Shown here piece by piece: positions 1 to 7,859 of a DNA stretch of 64,000 bases. Within the stretch, counting starts at the first letter, position 1. Every line of letters starts with the position of its first letter. This stretch comes from Agrobacterium larrymoorei (GTDB lineage Bacteria > Pseudomonadota > Alphaproteobacteria > Rhizobiales > Rhizobiaceae). A model generated the notes under the pieces. It saw only the letters and a list, made by a program, of their open reading frames with translations. It was not told where the DNA came from and did not search any database. The stretch lies in assembly GCF_030819275.1 (NCBI RefSeq), contig NZ_JAUTBL010000001.1, positions 1,483,501-1,547,500 on the forward strand, read 5' to 3'. The position numbers and the translations under genes are program-made.

Positions 1-69
1 GAGGCTGGGAATGCGTTTGGTCTGGTCGTCGGGATTTCCGAGGAACTCGACGGAAAAGCCGTTATCCAT
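1..69 (-). CDS. 5' end of an unidentified gene (partial)
   Basis: An open reading frame starts with ATG at 69 and runs off the left edge after 23 codons, beginning M-D-N-G-F-S-V-E-F. It starts 17 bases after the stop of the flavoprotein gene on the same strand, and an AAGGG lies 10-11 bases before the ATG. Spacing and strand suggest it is the third gene of the minus-strand operon. Too little is visible to name a family. Confidence 0.45.
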   Translation of the reverse strand, partial: MDNGFSVEFLGNPDDQTKRIPSL

Positions 70-86
70 GAGCTTTGATCCCTTTA

Positions 87-1676
87 TCAACGCAAAGACG
101 AGGCGAGCAGGAAACCGGAGCCACCTGCAAGACCCGGGCCTGGATGCGTGGACGCTCCGATATGATAGAGCCCCGCAACATGGGTCTTGTGGTTAACCGA
201 GCTTTTGAACGGACGCCAGAGAAAGAATTGGTCGAGACCGCAGAAACCGCCATAAGGATCGCCACCAACGAGGTTCATGTTCATCGCTTCCAGGTCTGAT
301 GGGGCATACGCCCGACGCTTCAGCACGATCTCGTCGAAATTCTCGATCTGCGCGCGCAGCATCGCCTCGATGCGGTCGGCAAAGGCCTCTCGCAGCGGCT
401 CCGTCCAGCGTCCGTCAGCGGGGCAGGCCAATTCACTCGCCGCATCGCCCTTGATGTGACGCGGCGTATCCGGCACTTGCAGCCATAAAATGGCGGCGCC
501 ATCCGGCGCGCGGCTGGGATCGAGCGATGTCGGCTGACCGACGCAGACCGTCGGCTCTGCAGGCAGAAGCCCACGTTCGGCCTCGTTGGCGGAGCAGGAC
601 ACGCCGTCGAGACCGGGTGTGAGATGCAACAGCGCCACCTTGCTCAGTTCTTCCCCGGCGCGCCAGCGGGGCGCTGCCTGCAGCGCATAATGGATCTGCA
701 TATTGCCTTTGCCATATCGATAGCTGGCAAGTCCTTCCTGCACCGGCTGCGGCAGGCTGGTAGACGACGCGCTGAGCAGGCGCTCGTAAAGCTGGTGTGG
801 TGTGACCGATGCAATGACGCCCTGGGCTGCCCGCAATTGTTTCCCATCGGCAAGCGTGACGCCGGCTGCCTTGCCTGAGGAATTGACATCGATCCGGTTC
901 ACATCGGCGTTGCGCATGATGCTGCCACCCTGATCTGTGATCAGCCGCTCGAAGGCTATGAGCAGATTATCCGCCCCACCTTTGACGATGGGGCAACCGG
1001 CCGCCTCAATGGCAAAGCCGATGACGCGGGTCATCTCGGCAGAATAGGCGCTTTCCGGCCCGAGGCCGCAATGCAGCGCCCAGGGGGCGAACAGCCCGCG
1101 CAGTTCTTCCGAGCGATAGGTGGTCTCCAAGTAGCCGCGTGCGGGCGCCAAGGCCTCGCCGAAAAACGCGGTCAGCCCCTTCAGGCCACGTTTCCACACC
1201 TCGCGACCGAGCAGCTTGGCAGTTGCCGTGGACCAGAGATTGCCGCCGAGCAGGCCGAAGACGAAACCGGCATTGCCGCCGAAGCGTGCCATCTCCCGGT
1301 CGAATGCCTTGCCGTCTCCCTCGGCGATCGCGTCAAAATGGGTGATGTTGCGGGCGCGATCCATGGAGAGGATGGCATGGGTGCCATCTGGTCGCAGCAC
1401 ACCGGTCGGCGTTGCCGTATGGCAGAATTCCAACCCTCTCGCCTCCAGATCCTTGCCGAGAGCGGCAAAGGCCGGTGAGGTGAGGAACAGAACCATGGTC
1501 GTCGCCATGACATCGTGACTGAAGCCTGGAAGAGTGATCTCTTCGGTCCGAAGGCAGCCGCCGATGCGATCGTTTCTCTCGAGCAGCAAGACGCGTTTGC
1601 CTTTCTTACCGAGGAGAGCCGCAGCCACCAACGCATTGATGCCGCTTCCGACGATGATGTAATCAGGATCAGCCAT
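87..1676 (-). CDS. Phytoene-desaturase-like FAD-dependent oxidoreductase
   Basis: The 529-residue product begins with a dinucleotide-binding fold (GSGINALVAAALL near residue 9, then LLERNDRIGG) and ends with the motif GASTHPGPGLAGGSG near residue 510. Both are typical of the phytoene desaturase/CrtI-CrtO flavoprotein family. No signal peptide or clear membrane segment is visible. Members desaturate or oxidise carotenoids, but many in non-pigmented bacteria have unknown substrates, and no phytoene synthase or other carotenoid gene is nearby. It lies about 100 bases after the cyclase-family gene on the same strand, so the two probably form an operon with the truncated gene at the left edge. The substrate is unknown. 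Confidence 0.85.
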   Translation of the reverse strand: MADPDYIIVGSGINALVAAALLGKKGKRVLLLERNDRIGGCLRTEEITLPGFSHDVMATTMVLFLTSPAFAALGKDLEARGLEFCHTATPTGVLRPDGTHAILSMDRARNITHFDAIAEGDGKAFDREMARFGGNAGFVFGLLGGNLWSTATAKLLGREVWKRGLKGLTAFFGEALAPARGYLETTYRSEELRGLFAPWALHCGLGPESAYSAEMTRVIGFAIEAAGCPIVKGGADNLLIAFERLITDQGGSIMRNADVNRIDVNSSGKAAGVTLADGKQLRAAQGVIASVTPHQLYERLLSASSTSLPQPVQEGLASYRYGKGNMQIHYALQAAPRWRAGEELSKVALLHLTPGLDGVSCSANEAERGLLPAEPTVCVGQPTSLDPSRAPDGAAILWLQVPDTPRHIKGDAASELACPADGRWTEPLREAFADRIEAMLRAQIENFDEIVLKRRAYAPSDLEAMNMNLVGGDPYGGFCGLDQFFLWRPFKSSVNHKTHVAGLYHIGASTHPGPGLAGGSGFLLASSLR

Positions 1677-1774
1677 GGGAAACTCCGGGAGAAGCGAAGC
1701 GCATCTTCATGATGGGGCGATACGGAGGCGTGAGCCACGTCTCCGACCGCCAGATAAAGCCGTGACAGGCTGGT

Positions 1775-2560
1775 TTAGACGACGAGCGCCAGCGCCCGTA
1801 CCGGTGAACCGGTTCCCTTGACCAGCTTCAGCGGTGCCGCAATCAGGATCGCGCCTTTGGGTGGCAGCTGATCGAGATGGCAGAGGCTGGCAAGACCGTA
1901 TTTGTTGGCCTTGTGCATCAGATTATGAGCAGGGAAGGGCGGGTTCATGCCGCCAGCGGAGCCTGCATCCGTGCCGATGGTTTCCTGACCCCAGCCGATG
2001 ATGCCTTTGGAGAGTAGATATTCGATAGCTTCGGCGGTTGGGCCTGGGGAATGCGGGCCGTTCTCATCGGCGTTCAGGAAGGTTTCCGTCGAGCCGTTGC
2101 GCTTGTACCAGTCGGTTCGCAGCAGCACCCAGGTGCCGGGCTCGATTGCGCCATGCTGGGCTTCCCATTCCTGAATGCTTTCGACAGTCAGCAGATAATC
2201 CGGGTTTTCAGCCGCTTCCTTTGAGCGGTCGATGACGTTGACCGGCGCGACGAAGTTCTGCGGCGGAATGGTGTCGGTCGTGTTTTCGGCATTGTCCTTG
2301 CCGGTAATCCAGTGGCACGGCGCATCGAAATGGGTGCCGGTATGTTCGCCAAGCTCCAGCCAGTTCCAGGCCCAGAACGGACCGTCCTGATCATAGGCGG
2401 AAATGGTGTGGACTTTGACGTTGGGCGTGTTCTTGCCAAACTGTGGCGGCAGGTAAAGAACCGGCGTGTCCGGCCCAAGCGGCGCGGTCAGGTCCACCAC
2501 CTTCACCTTGCCGGAAAGCAACCCGCTGGCAAGCCCTGCAATCGTCGAAGCGTCGGTCAT
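1775..2560 (-). CDS. Cyclase-family (kynurenine-formamidase-like) metal-dependent hydrolase
   Basis: The 261-residue product carries the metal-binding motif HTGTHFDAPCH near residue 95, the HxGTHxDxPxH signature of the cyclase family that includes KynB formamidase and isatin hydrolase. The family cleaves amides, lactones or similar substrates using Mn or Zn. The motif EXXGTDAGSAGG near residue 195 fits the same fold. There is no signal peptide. It is the first gene of a minus-strand operon with the flavoprotein and is divergent from the MarR-type regulator at 3090, so the regulator may control it. Its length is near 260 residues, normal for the family. The substrate cannot be read from sequence. 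Confidence 0.85.
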   Translation of the reverse strand: MTDASTIAGLASGLLSGKVKVVDLTAPLGPDTPVLYLPPQFGKNTPNVKVHTISAYDQDGPFWAWNWLELGEHTGTHFDAPCHWITGKDNAENTTDTIPPQNFVAPVNVIDRSKEAAENPDYLLTVESIQEWEAQHGAIEPGTWVLLRTDWYKRNGSTETFLNADENGPHSPGPTAEAIEYLLSKGIIGWGQETIGTDAGSAGGMNPPFPAHNLMHKANKYGLASLCHLDQLPPKGAILIAAPLKLVKGTGSPVRALALVV

Positions 2561-3089
2561 TCAAGTTCCCCTTATTTTGAACCGTCTGTTCCTGCTTCGT
2601 CAGCGCTGCTGGAAGAAGCAGATGCGATAATGGGAAAAACCTATGACCAAAAATATGGATATGCAAGAATTTTGTTTAAGCTTAAATTGTTTTTCGGATA
2701 GAGCTCGAATGGCTGTGCTTCGCACTCAGATCAAGCGCTATGAAGGACATAGCAGTGGTTGCGGATCGCACGAGATGAAGTCTCGCAGCTCTCGAGATAT
2801 TTTCAAATCTGTGTATGCATATTTCAGCGGCAGTGACGATCAAGGATCGAGGCCAACTTGAGAACCCTCAAGCCGGGGCAAACGCCCGCCTGCCGCGCCG
2901 GAAACATTGCTTGAAGCTTTGAGAATGTTGACCCTGCGCGGCGAATGGTGTTTGAGACTACTAATAAGAGCATGGCGCGTGAAAATCAGGCAAGGGTTTT
3001 GCCGTTTTGACATGCGTTAAAACAAGAAACTTGAAGGGCGTGATCCGAACTTCAGAGATCACGGCACATTTCAAGACAAGGGATGGGTT
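2561..3089. promoter_or_regulatory. Divergent control region between cyclase-family gene and MarR gene
   Basis: This 529-base gap holds no convincing gene. It contains a perfect 12-base palindrome TTTAAGCTTAAA at 2675-2686 in an AT-rich context, about 115 bases upstream of the cyclase-family start, and an inverted repeat GTGATC-N11-GATCAC at 3040-3062, 27 bases before the MarR start. Both are the size of MarR-type operators. Their use by this regulator is inferred from position only. Confidence 0.35.
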
Positions 3090-3596
3090 ATGTCGGCTAT
3101 CGATCTAGAAGCGATCATCAGCGGTACACAAGATGGCAAGAAGCAGGAGTTGCGCCTGTGGCTGCGTCTGCTGTCCACGACCAAACTCATCTCCCAGGAA
3201 ATCCGCCGCCGCCTGCGCCGCGAATTCGGCGCCACGCTGCCGCAGTTCGATCTCCTTTCGCAGCTCTACCGCGAAACCGACGGCCTGCGGCTTGGCGAAC
3301 TCTCCAAGCGAACCATGGTCACCAACGGCAATATCACCGGCCTGGTCGAGCGCCTGGAAGCCGATGGCCTCGTCATCCGCGAACGCCTCCCCGACGACCG
3401 CCGCGTCATCGTCGCCTATCTCACCGACAAGGGCCGCACCACCTTCGACGCCATGGCAAAGGCCCATGACGGCTGGCTGAAAGACATGATGGCTGATGTC
3501 GATCCCATCGTGATTTCGGGTCTGATCACGCATGTGGGACAGGTGAAGCAGTCAACGCGTAATCATCTTTCGGGGGATGATGGGGACGAGGAGTAA
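3090..3596 (+). CDS. MarR-family transcriptional regulator
   Basis: The 168-residue product has the MarR winged-helix layout: an N-terminal dimerisation helix (LWLRLLSTTKLISQEIRRRL, residues 21-40), recognition region with LSKRTMVTNGNITGLVERLE (about 72-91) and a wing with RLPDDRRVIVAYLTDKG (about 97-113), the DxR wing being diagnostic. Length is normal. It is divergent from the cyclase/flavoprotein operon, the usual arrangement of a MarR repressor and its target. The start at 3090 follows a GGGATGGG stretch. The ligand is unknown, though MarR proteins near such hydrolases often sense an aromatic acid. Confidence 0.85.
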   Translation: MSAIDLEAIISGTQDGKKQELRLWLRLLSTTKLISQEIRRRLRREFGATLPQFDLLSQLYRETDGLRLGELSKRTMVTNGNITGLVERLEADGLVIRERLPDDRRVIVAYLTDKGRTTFDAMAKAHDGWLKDMMADVDPIVISGLITHVGQVKQSTRNHLSGDDGDEE

Positions 3597-3750
3597 GGTT
3601 CGGCACCTGTAAGATATCGTGACAGCGTCCATATCCTGAACGCCAGACATGGTCCACGCGACTTACGGACTAATCCAGGCACACCACTTGTTTTTCATGA
3701 CTCGCTTACGGCCGTTCCCCTGCGGCCTTTTTGCGGGGCGGCCTTGCCCT

Positions 3751-3984
3751 CTACAGCCTGAAGGGCTTCGTCGGCGGCCTACGCGCCTCCTCTCGCGCTA
3801 TACGGAGTCTTTCGTCCAACTCAGATTGCGCAGCAGGCGTGCTTTCTGAATATGTTCCCTGCGCTCGCTTCCCGTTTGGAAGCAAGCTTACCGTGTCGAG
3901 CAAGTTAATCACGAAGACTATCGCTGCGCAGAGGAGAACTATGCAGACGAATCCCAGCCGTCCTCTCATTCTGCCTTTAAGCAT
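3751..3984 (-). CDS. Small single-pass membrane protein of unknown function
   Basis: The 77-residue product starts MLKGRMRGR and then has one hydrophobic segment (about residues 10-29, LGFVCIVLLCAAIVFVINLL), followed by a charged C-terminal half with an ELDERLRIAREEARR helix. A GGGAG lies about 4 bases before the ATG. The arrangement (basic N terminus, one transmembrane helix, charged tail outside) is that of a type II anchor protein. No family is recognised. It stands alone between the MarR gene and the next small gene; the flanking gaps of about 150 bases show nothing else. Confidence 0.55.
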   Translation of the reverse strand: MLKGRMRGRLGFVCIVLLCAAIVFVINLLDTVSLLPNGKRAQGTYSESTPAAQSELDERLRIAREEARRPPTKPFRL

Positions 3985-4137
3985 GGTCTCCCGCCTTCAA
4001 GCCCGATAGAGTTTAAAGCGTCTTGGGTCCGGCAGCGAAGCGGTGGTTTCCATTCGATGTCAGCTTTAGATGCTCCAGCCGGCTAGCGGGTCTCGAAAGT
4101 CCTTTGAAACCCGCGCCGTATATGGAGAAGCAGAGAA

Positions 4138-4266
4138 TTACTGCGGCTTCTTCTGCTTGCTGGCCTCTACGGCCTTTGCGCCCAAAGTAGGAGCAGCAGG
4201 CGGTGGTGCCTTGTCCTTCTTCGGTTTGCGGATTTCCTTGTTGCTTCTCACTTGACCCTTAGCCAT
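4138..4266 (-). CDS. Small basic lysine/proline-rich protein (42 aa)
   Basis: The product begins MAKGQVRSNKEIRKPKKDK and is rich in Lys, Pro and Ala over 42 residues. The ATG at 4266 was chosen because AGGAG sits 5-7 bases upstream; a longer frame upstream has no such site. Small proteins starting MAKGQxRSNKExRKPKK are, from memory, widely conserved but uncharacterised in Rhizobiales. There is no hydrophobic segment, so a cytosolic, nucleic-acid-binding role is possible, but this is inference. Confidence 0.7.
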   Translation of the reverse strand: MAKGQVRSNKEIRKPKKDKAPPPAAPTLGAKAVEASKQKKPQ

Positions 4267-4405
4267 GGGAATCTCCTCTTCAGAAGAGGAAGTAGTCGCT
4301 GTTTGCGGGGGAATAGCAAGAGAAATCGCAACGGTCCTCTGAGTGAAATGCAGACCGAGCCGAAACCGTTGATTCTGGTGAGATTTTATCAAGTGCTGGA
4401 AAATT

Positions 4406-4481
<76 letters not shown>

Positions 4482-4580
4482 ATAAGGGTTCCGGTATGTT
4501 TGATCCGGTTCCGGGAACCGAAGCGGTTGTTTCCGTTCGGTGGCGGCTTGATACTTCTCATGAATGAAGATGGCAAGCCG

Positions 4581-4619
4581 AAAAATTCGCCCGGCGACAT
4601 TTTTTTGTGGCCGGGCGAA
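4581..4619 (-). terminator. Rho-independent terminator of the FYDLN-acid gene
   Basis: A perfect 10-bp stem TTCGCCCGGC/GCCGGGCGAA with a loop at 4596-4609, followed on the minus strand by five T residues. It begins 15 bases after the stop codon of the FYDLN-acid gene. Confidence 0.85.
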
Positions 4620-4633
4620 AAAACTTTGAAAAA

Positions 4634-5020
4634 TCAGGACTCTTCGTCGTCACCACCGACGCCGATGATGCCGGTCATGTCGTCGTCATCGTCATCTTCG
4701 TCGGCTTCGAGGAAGGTGTCGTCGTCATCGTCCAGTTCGACATCGTCATCGCCGATATCATCAGGAACTTCGTCGTTGGTGTTGTCGCCATCGGCGTCTT
4801 CCAGCGAAACGAGTTCGACGTCCGTGCTTTCGGTATCGACTTCCTGCACGTCCTCTTCTTCGGCCTGTTCCATCTTGGCCTGCGCCGTCGTTTCCTCGAA
4901 GAAGGAAAGCGGCCAGGACTTGCCGGTATAAGGGGAGACCACGGGATCGCGGTTCAGGTCGTAGAATTTCTTGCCGGTATCCGGGTCGGTGCGCTTGGTT
5001 CCAAGTTCCGCTTTTGCCAC
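4634..5020 (-). CDS. FYDLN-acid family protein (TIGR02300)
   Basis: The 128-residue product starts (GTG) with VAKAELGTKRTDPDTGKKFY and continues DLNRDPVVSPYTGKSWPLSF, the hallmark N-terminal block of the FYDLN_acid family. The rest is extremely acidic, with runs of Asp and Glu up to the C terminus. I chose the GTG at 5020 because family members begin at this residue and GAGG lies about 8 bases before it; the open frame upstream has no homology. The family is nearly confined to Alphaproteobacteria and its role is unknown. It is normally divergent from aroA-cmk-rpsA; here cmk follows directly. Confidence 0.92.
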   Translation of the reverse strand: MAKAELGTKRTDPDTGKKFYDLNRDPVVSPYTGKSWPLSFFEETTAQAKMEQAEEEDVQEVDTESTDVELVSLEDADGDNTNDEVPDDIGDDDVELDDDDDTFLEADEDDDDDDMTGIIGVGGDDEES

Positions 5021-5246
5021 TGTCAAAGCCTCGAATTTTTGAATGAGTTCGGTCTTAACGCCGTGAATTCGGCAGTAGACGGTAAATTTATAGCCGGTCC
5101 CCTTAATCCCTGCGGTCTTGCCTGTCAAAGATAAACTGCATGGGATTGCGGGGGTGGAAGTTTTCCGCCGCTCGCGGGGTGAATACCCGCATTCTTTATG
5201 ATAAAGCCCGCAGCCGAGGCAAACGTCCATTCGAGATTTTATCCCC

Positions 5247-5879
5247 ATGACTTTTATTATCGCCATCGATGGCCCGGCGGCCGCAGGCAAGGGTACGCTT
5301 TCGCGCAAGATCGCCGAGGTTTACGGCTTTCATCACCTCGATACCGGCCTGACCTATCGCGCCACCGCCAAGGCACTTCTTGATGCGGGCAAGACCCTGG
5401 ATGATGAGGCGATTGCGGAAGCGACCGCGCTTCATCTGGATCTCGCCGGACTGGATCGCTCGGTTCTTTCGCGACATGAGGTGGGTGAGGCGGCCTCGAA
5501 GATCGCGGTGATGCCTGCCGTGCGGCGCGCTCTGGTAACGGCGCAGCGCGCCTTTTCGATGCGCGAGCCCGGCACGGTTCTGGATGGGCGCGATATCGGC
5601 ACCGTCGTTTGCCCGGAGGCACCGGTGAAGCTTTACGTCACGGCCTCGCCGGAGATCCGCGCGAGACGGCGTTATGACGAGATTGTCGAGGGCGGCGGTA
5701 CTGCCGATTACGAAGCGATTTTCGCAGATGTGAAGAAGCGTGACGAGCGGGATATGGGCAGGACTGATAGTCCTTTGAAACCAGCCGAAGACGCGCACTT
5801 GCTTGATACGTCGGAAATGAGTATAGAGGCGGCGTTTCAAGCGGCAAAAGTCATTATCGATGCCGCGATGAAGAAATGA
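5247..5879 (+). CDS. cmk: Cytidylate kinase
   Basis: The 210-residue product begins [20 protein letters not shown], the P-loop of CMP kinase, followed by [11 protein letters not shown], the [10 protein letters not shown] block near residue 112 and the lid region [13 protein letters not shown]. It phosphorylates CMP and dCMP with ATP in pyrimidine nucleotide salvage. The length is normal for the family. It is followed after 167 bases by rpsA, the classical cmk-rpsA pair. In most Rhizobiales and in enterics aroA lies directly upstream; here the 226 bases before cmk contain no aroA sequence that I can recognise. Confidence 0.97.
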   Translation: MTFIIAIDGPAAAGKGTLSRKIAEVYGFHHLDTGLTYRATAKALLDAGKTLDDEAIAEATALHLDLAGLDRSVLSRHEVGEAASKIAVMPAVRRALVTAQRAFSMREPGTVLDGRDIGTVVCPEAPVKLYVTASPEIRARRRYDEIVEGGGTADYEAIFADVKKRDERDMGRTDSPLKPAEDAHLLDTSEMSIEAAFQAAKVIIDAAMKK

Positions 5880-5922
5880 GAATTGCACGGGAACCGGCAG
5901 GTCCGATTTCCGTTCTGGACTA

Positions 5923-5983
5923 TCCCGAAAGCATGCCCTGCGCCGGAAAGCCTTGCACGACAAGGCGGGCATGGATTTCGGGA
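5923..5983 (+). promoter_or_regulatory. Structured rpsA leader (candidate S1 autoregulatory element)
   Basis: The cmk-rpsA gap contains a nested hairpin: outer arms TCCCGAAA/TTTCGGGA (5923-5930, 5976-5983), then ATGCCC/GGGCAT (5933-5938, 5967-5972), and inside it CCTTG-CACGA-CAAGG (5951-5965). It ends about 60 bases before the rpsA ATG. Ribosomal protein S1 represses its own mRNA in several bacteria, so a structured leader here is plausible. No U-run follows, so it is not a terminator. Confidence 0.5.
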
Positions 5984-6046
5984 ATGATCAACGCAAACCC
6001 CCGGCGCTTGTGTGTCCTTGAATAGATGGACACTTCAGGAGATTTA

Positions 6047-7747
6047 ATGTCTGTAGCTACCCCCACGCGCGACGATTTCGCAGCCCTGCTCGAAGAGTCC
6101 TTTGCTTCCAACGATCTGGCCGAAGGCTACGTTGCCAAGGGCATCGTAACGGCCATCGAAAAGGATGTCGCGATCGTTGACGTTGGCCTCAAGGTCGAAG
6201 GCCGCGTTCCGCTCAAGGAATTCGGTGCCAAGTCCAAGGACGGCACGCTGAAAGTCGGCGACGAAGTCGAAGTTTATGTCGAGCGCATCGAAAACGCTCT
6301 GGGCGAAGCCGTTCTGTCGCGCGAGAAGGCTCGCCGCGAAGAGAGCTGGGTCAAGCTCGAAGCCAAGTTCGAAGCTGGCGAGCGCGTTGAAGGCGTTATC
6401 TTCAACCAGGTCAAGGGCGGCTTCACGGTCGATCTCGACGGCGCTGTTGCCTTCCTTCCGCGTTCGCAGGTCGACATCCGTCCGATCCGCGACGTCACGC
6501 CTCTGATGCACAACCCGCAGCCCTTCGAAATCCTCAAGATGGACAAGCGTCGCGGCAACATCGTCGTTTCGCGTCGTACGGTTCTCGAAGAGTCCCGTGC
6601 CGAGCAGCGTTCTGAAATCGTTCAGAACCTCGAAGAAGGTCAGGTTGTTGACGGCGTCGTCAAGAACATCACCGATTACGGTGCGTTCGTTGACCTCGGC
6701 GGCATCGACGGCCTGCTGCACGTCACCGACATGGCATGGCGCCGCGTCAACCATCCTTCGGAAATCCTCAACATTGGCCAGCAGGTCAAGGTTCAGATCA
6801 TCCGCATCAACCAGGAAACCCACCGTATCTCGCTCGGCATGAAGCAGCTCGAGTCCGATCCGTGGGATGGCATCTCCGCCAAGTACCCGGTTGGCAAGAA
6901 GATCTCCGGTACGGTCACGAACATCACCGACTACGGTGCATTCGTCGAGCTGGAGCCGGGCATCGAAGGCCTGATCCACATTTCCGAAATGTCCTGGACC
7001 AAGAAGAACGTACATCCCGGCAAGATCCTGTCCACGAGCCAGGAAGTCGACGTTGTCGTTCTCGAAGTCGATCCGTCCAAGCGCCGTATCTCGCTCGGCC
7101 TCAAGCAGACGCTGGAAAACCCATGGCAGGCATTTGCCTACAGCCATCCGGCCGGCACTGAAGTTGAAGGCGAAGTCAAGAACAAGACCGAATTCGGCCT
7201 GTTCATTGGCCTCGAAGGCGATGTCGACGGCATGGTTCACCTGTCGGATCTCGACTGGAACCGTCCGGGCGAGCAGGTCATCGAAGAGTTCAACAAGGGC
7301 GACGTCGTCAAGGCTGTCGTTCTGGACGTTGACGTCGAGAAGGAGCGTATCTCTCTCGGTATCAAGCAGCTCGGCAAGGATTCCGTCGGCGAAGCTGCAA
7401 CGTCTGGCGAACTGCGCAAGAACGCTGTCGTTTCCGCTGAAGTCATCGGCGTCAACGAAGGCGGCATCGAAGTGAAGCTCGTCAACCACGAAGACATCAC
7501 TTCCTTCATCCGCCGCAACGACCTGGCACGCGATCGTGACGATCAGCGTCCTGAGCGTTTCTCGGTTGGTCAGGTTCTCGACGCCCGCGTCGTCAACTTC
7601 TCCAAGAAGGATCGCAAGGTCATGCTTTCGATCAAGGCTCTGGAAATCGCAGAAGAGAAGGAAGCCGTCGCTCAGTTCGGTTCGTCCGACTCCGGCGCTT
7701 CGCTCGGCGATATCCTTGGCGCGGCTCTGAAGAACCGCGGCGAGTAA
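6047..7747 (+). CDS. rpsA: 30S ribosomal protein S1
   Basis: The 566-residue product has six repeated S1 OB-fold domains; the signature NITDYGAFVDLGGIDGLLHV recurs as NITDYGAFVELEPGIEGLIH and NKTEFGLFIGLEGDVDGMVH. S1 binds mRNA on the 30S subunit and helps initiation on structured or weak Shine-Dalgarno messages. The ATG at 6047 follows AGGAG with 5 bases between, better than the in-frame ATG 21 bases upstream. Length matches alphaproteobacterial S1. A terminator follows. Confidence 0.98.
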   Translation: MSVATPTRDDFAALLEESFASNDLAEGYVAKGIVTAIEKDVAIVDVGLKVEGRVPLKEFGAKSKDGTLKVGDEVEVYVERIENALGEAVLSREKARREESWVKLEAKFEAGERVEGVIFNQVKGGFTVDLDGAVAFLPRSQVDIRPIRDVTPLMHNPQPFEILKMDKRRGNIVVSRRTVLEESRAEQRSEIVQNLEEGQVVDGVVKNITDYGAFVDLGGIDGLLHVTDMAWRRVNHPSEILNIGQQVKVQIIRINQETHRISLGMKQLESDPWDGISAKYPVGKKISGTVTNITDYGAFVELEPGIEGLIHISEMSWTKKNVHPGKILSTSQEVDVVVLEVDPSKRRISLGLKQTLENPWQAFAYSHPAGTEVEGEVKNKTEFGLFIGLEGDVDGMVHLSDLDWNRPGEQVIEEFNKGDVVKAVVLDVDVEKERISLGIKQLGKDSVGEAATSGELRKNAVVSAEVIGVNEGGIEVKLVNHEDITSFIRRNDLARDRDDQRPERFSVGQVLDARVVNFSKKDRKVMLSIKALEIAEEKEAVAQFGSSDSGASLGDILGAALKNRGE

Positions 7748-7771
7748 TCGTCAGCCTCTAAAGCTTAAAAG

Positions 7772-7802
7772 AACCCGCTGGAGCGATCCGGCGGGTTTTT
7801 TG
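7772..7802 (+). terminator. Rho-independent terminator after rpsA
   Basis: Stem AACCCGC/GCGGGTT with a 12-base loop, followed by a run of six T residues, 25 bases after the rpsA stop. Confidence 0.9.
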
Positions 7803-7859
7803 TTGCGGTTCTTTCAGGCGAGAGGACAAGGCACGATCAATGCAATGCCTGCCAGCAGA

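Noticed and set aside
5021..5246. Remnant of aroA before cmk
   Set aside because: I compared all three plus-strand frames with the known start and end of class II EPSP synthase and saw no similarity.
6044..7489. 481-codon open frame on the minus strand opposite rpsA
   Set aside because: It is the mirror of strong codon bias in rpsA, has no ribosome site and no recognisable family; rpsA on the plus strand is certain.
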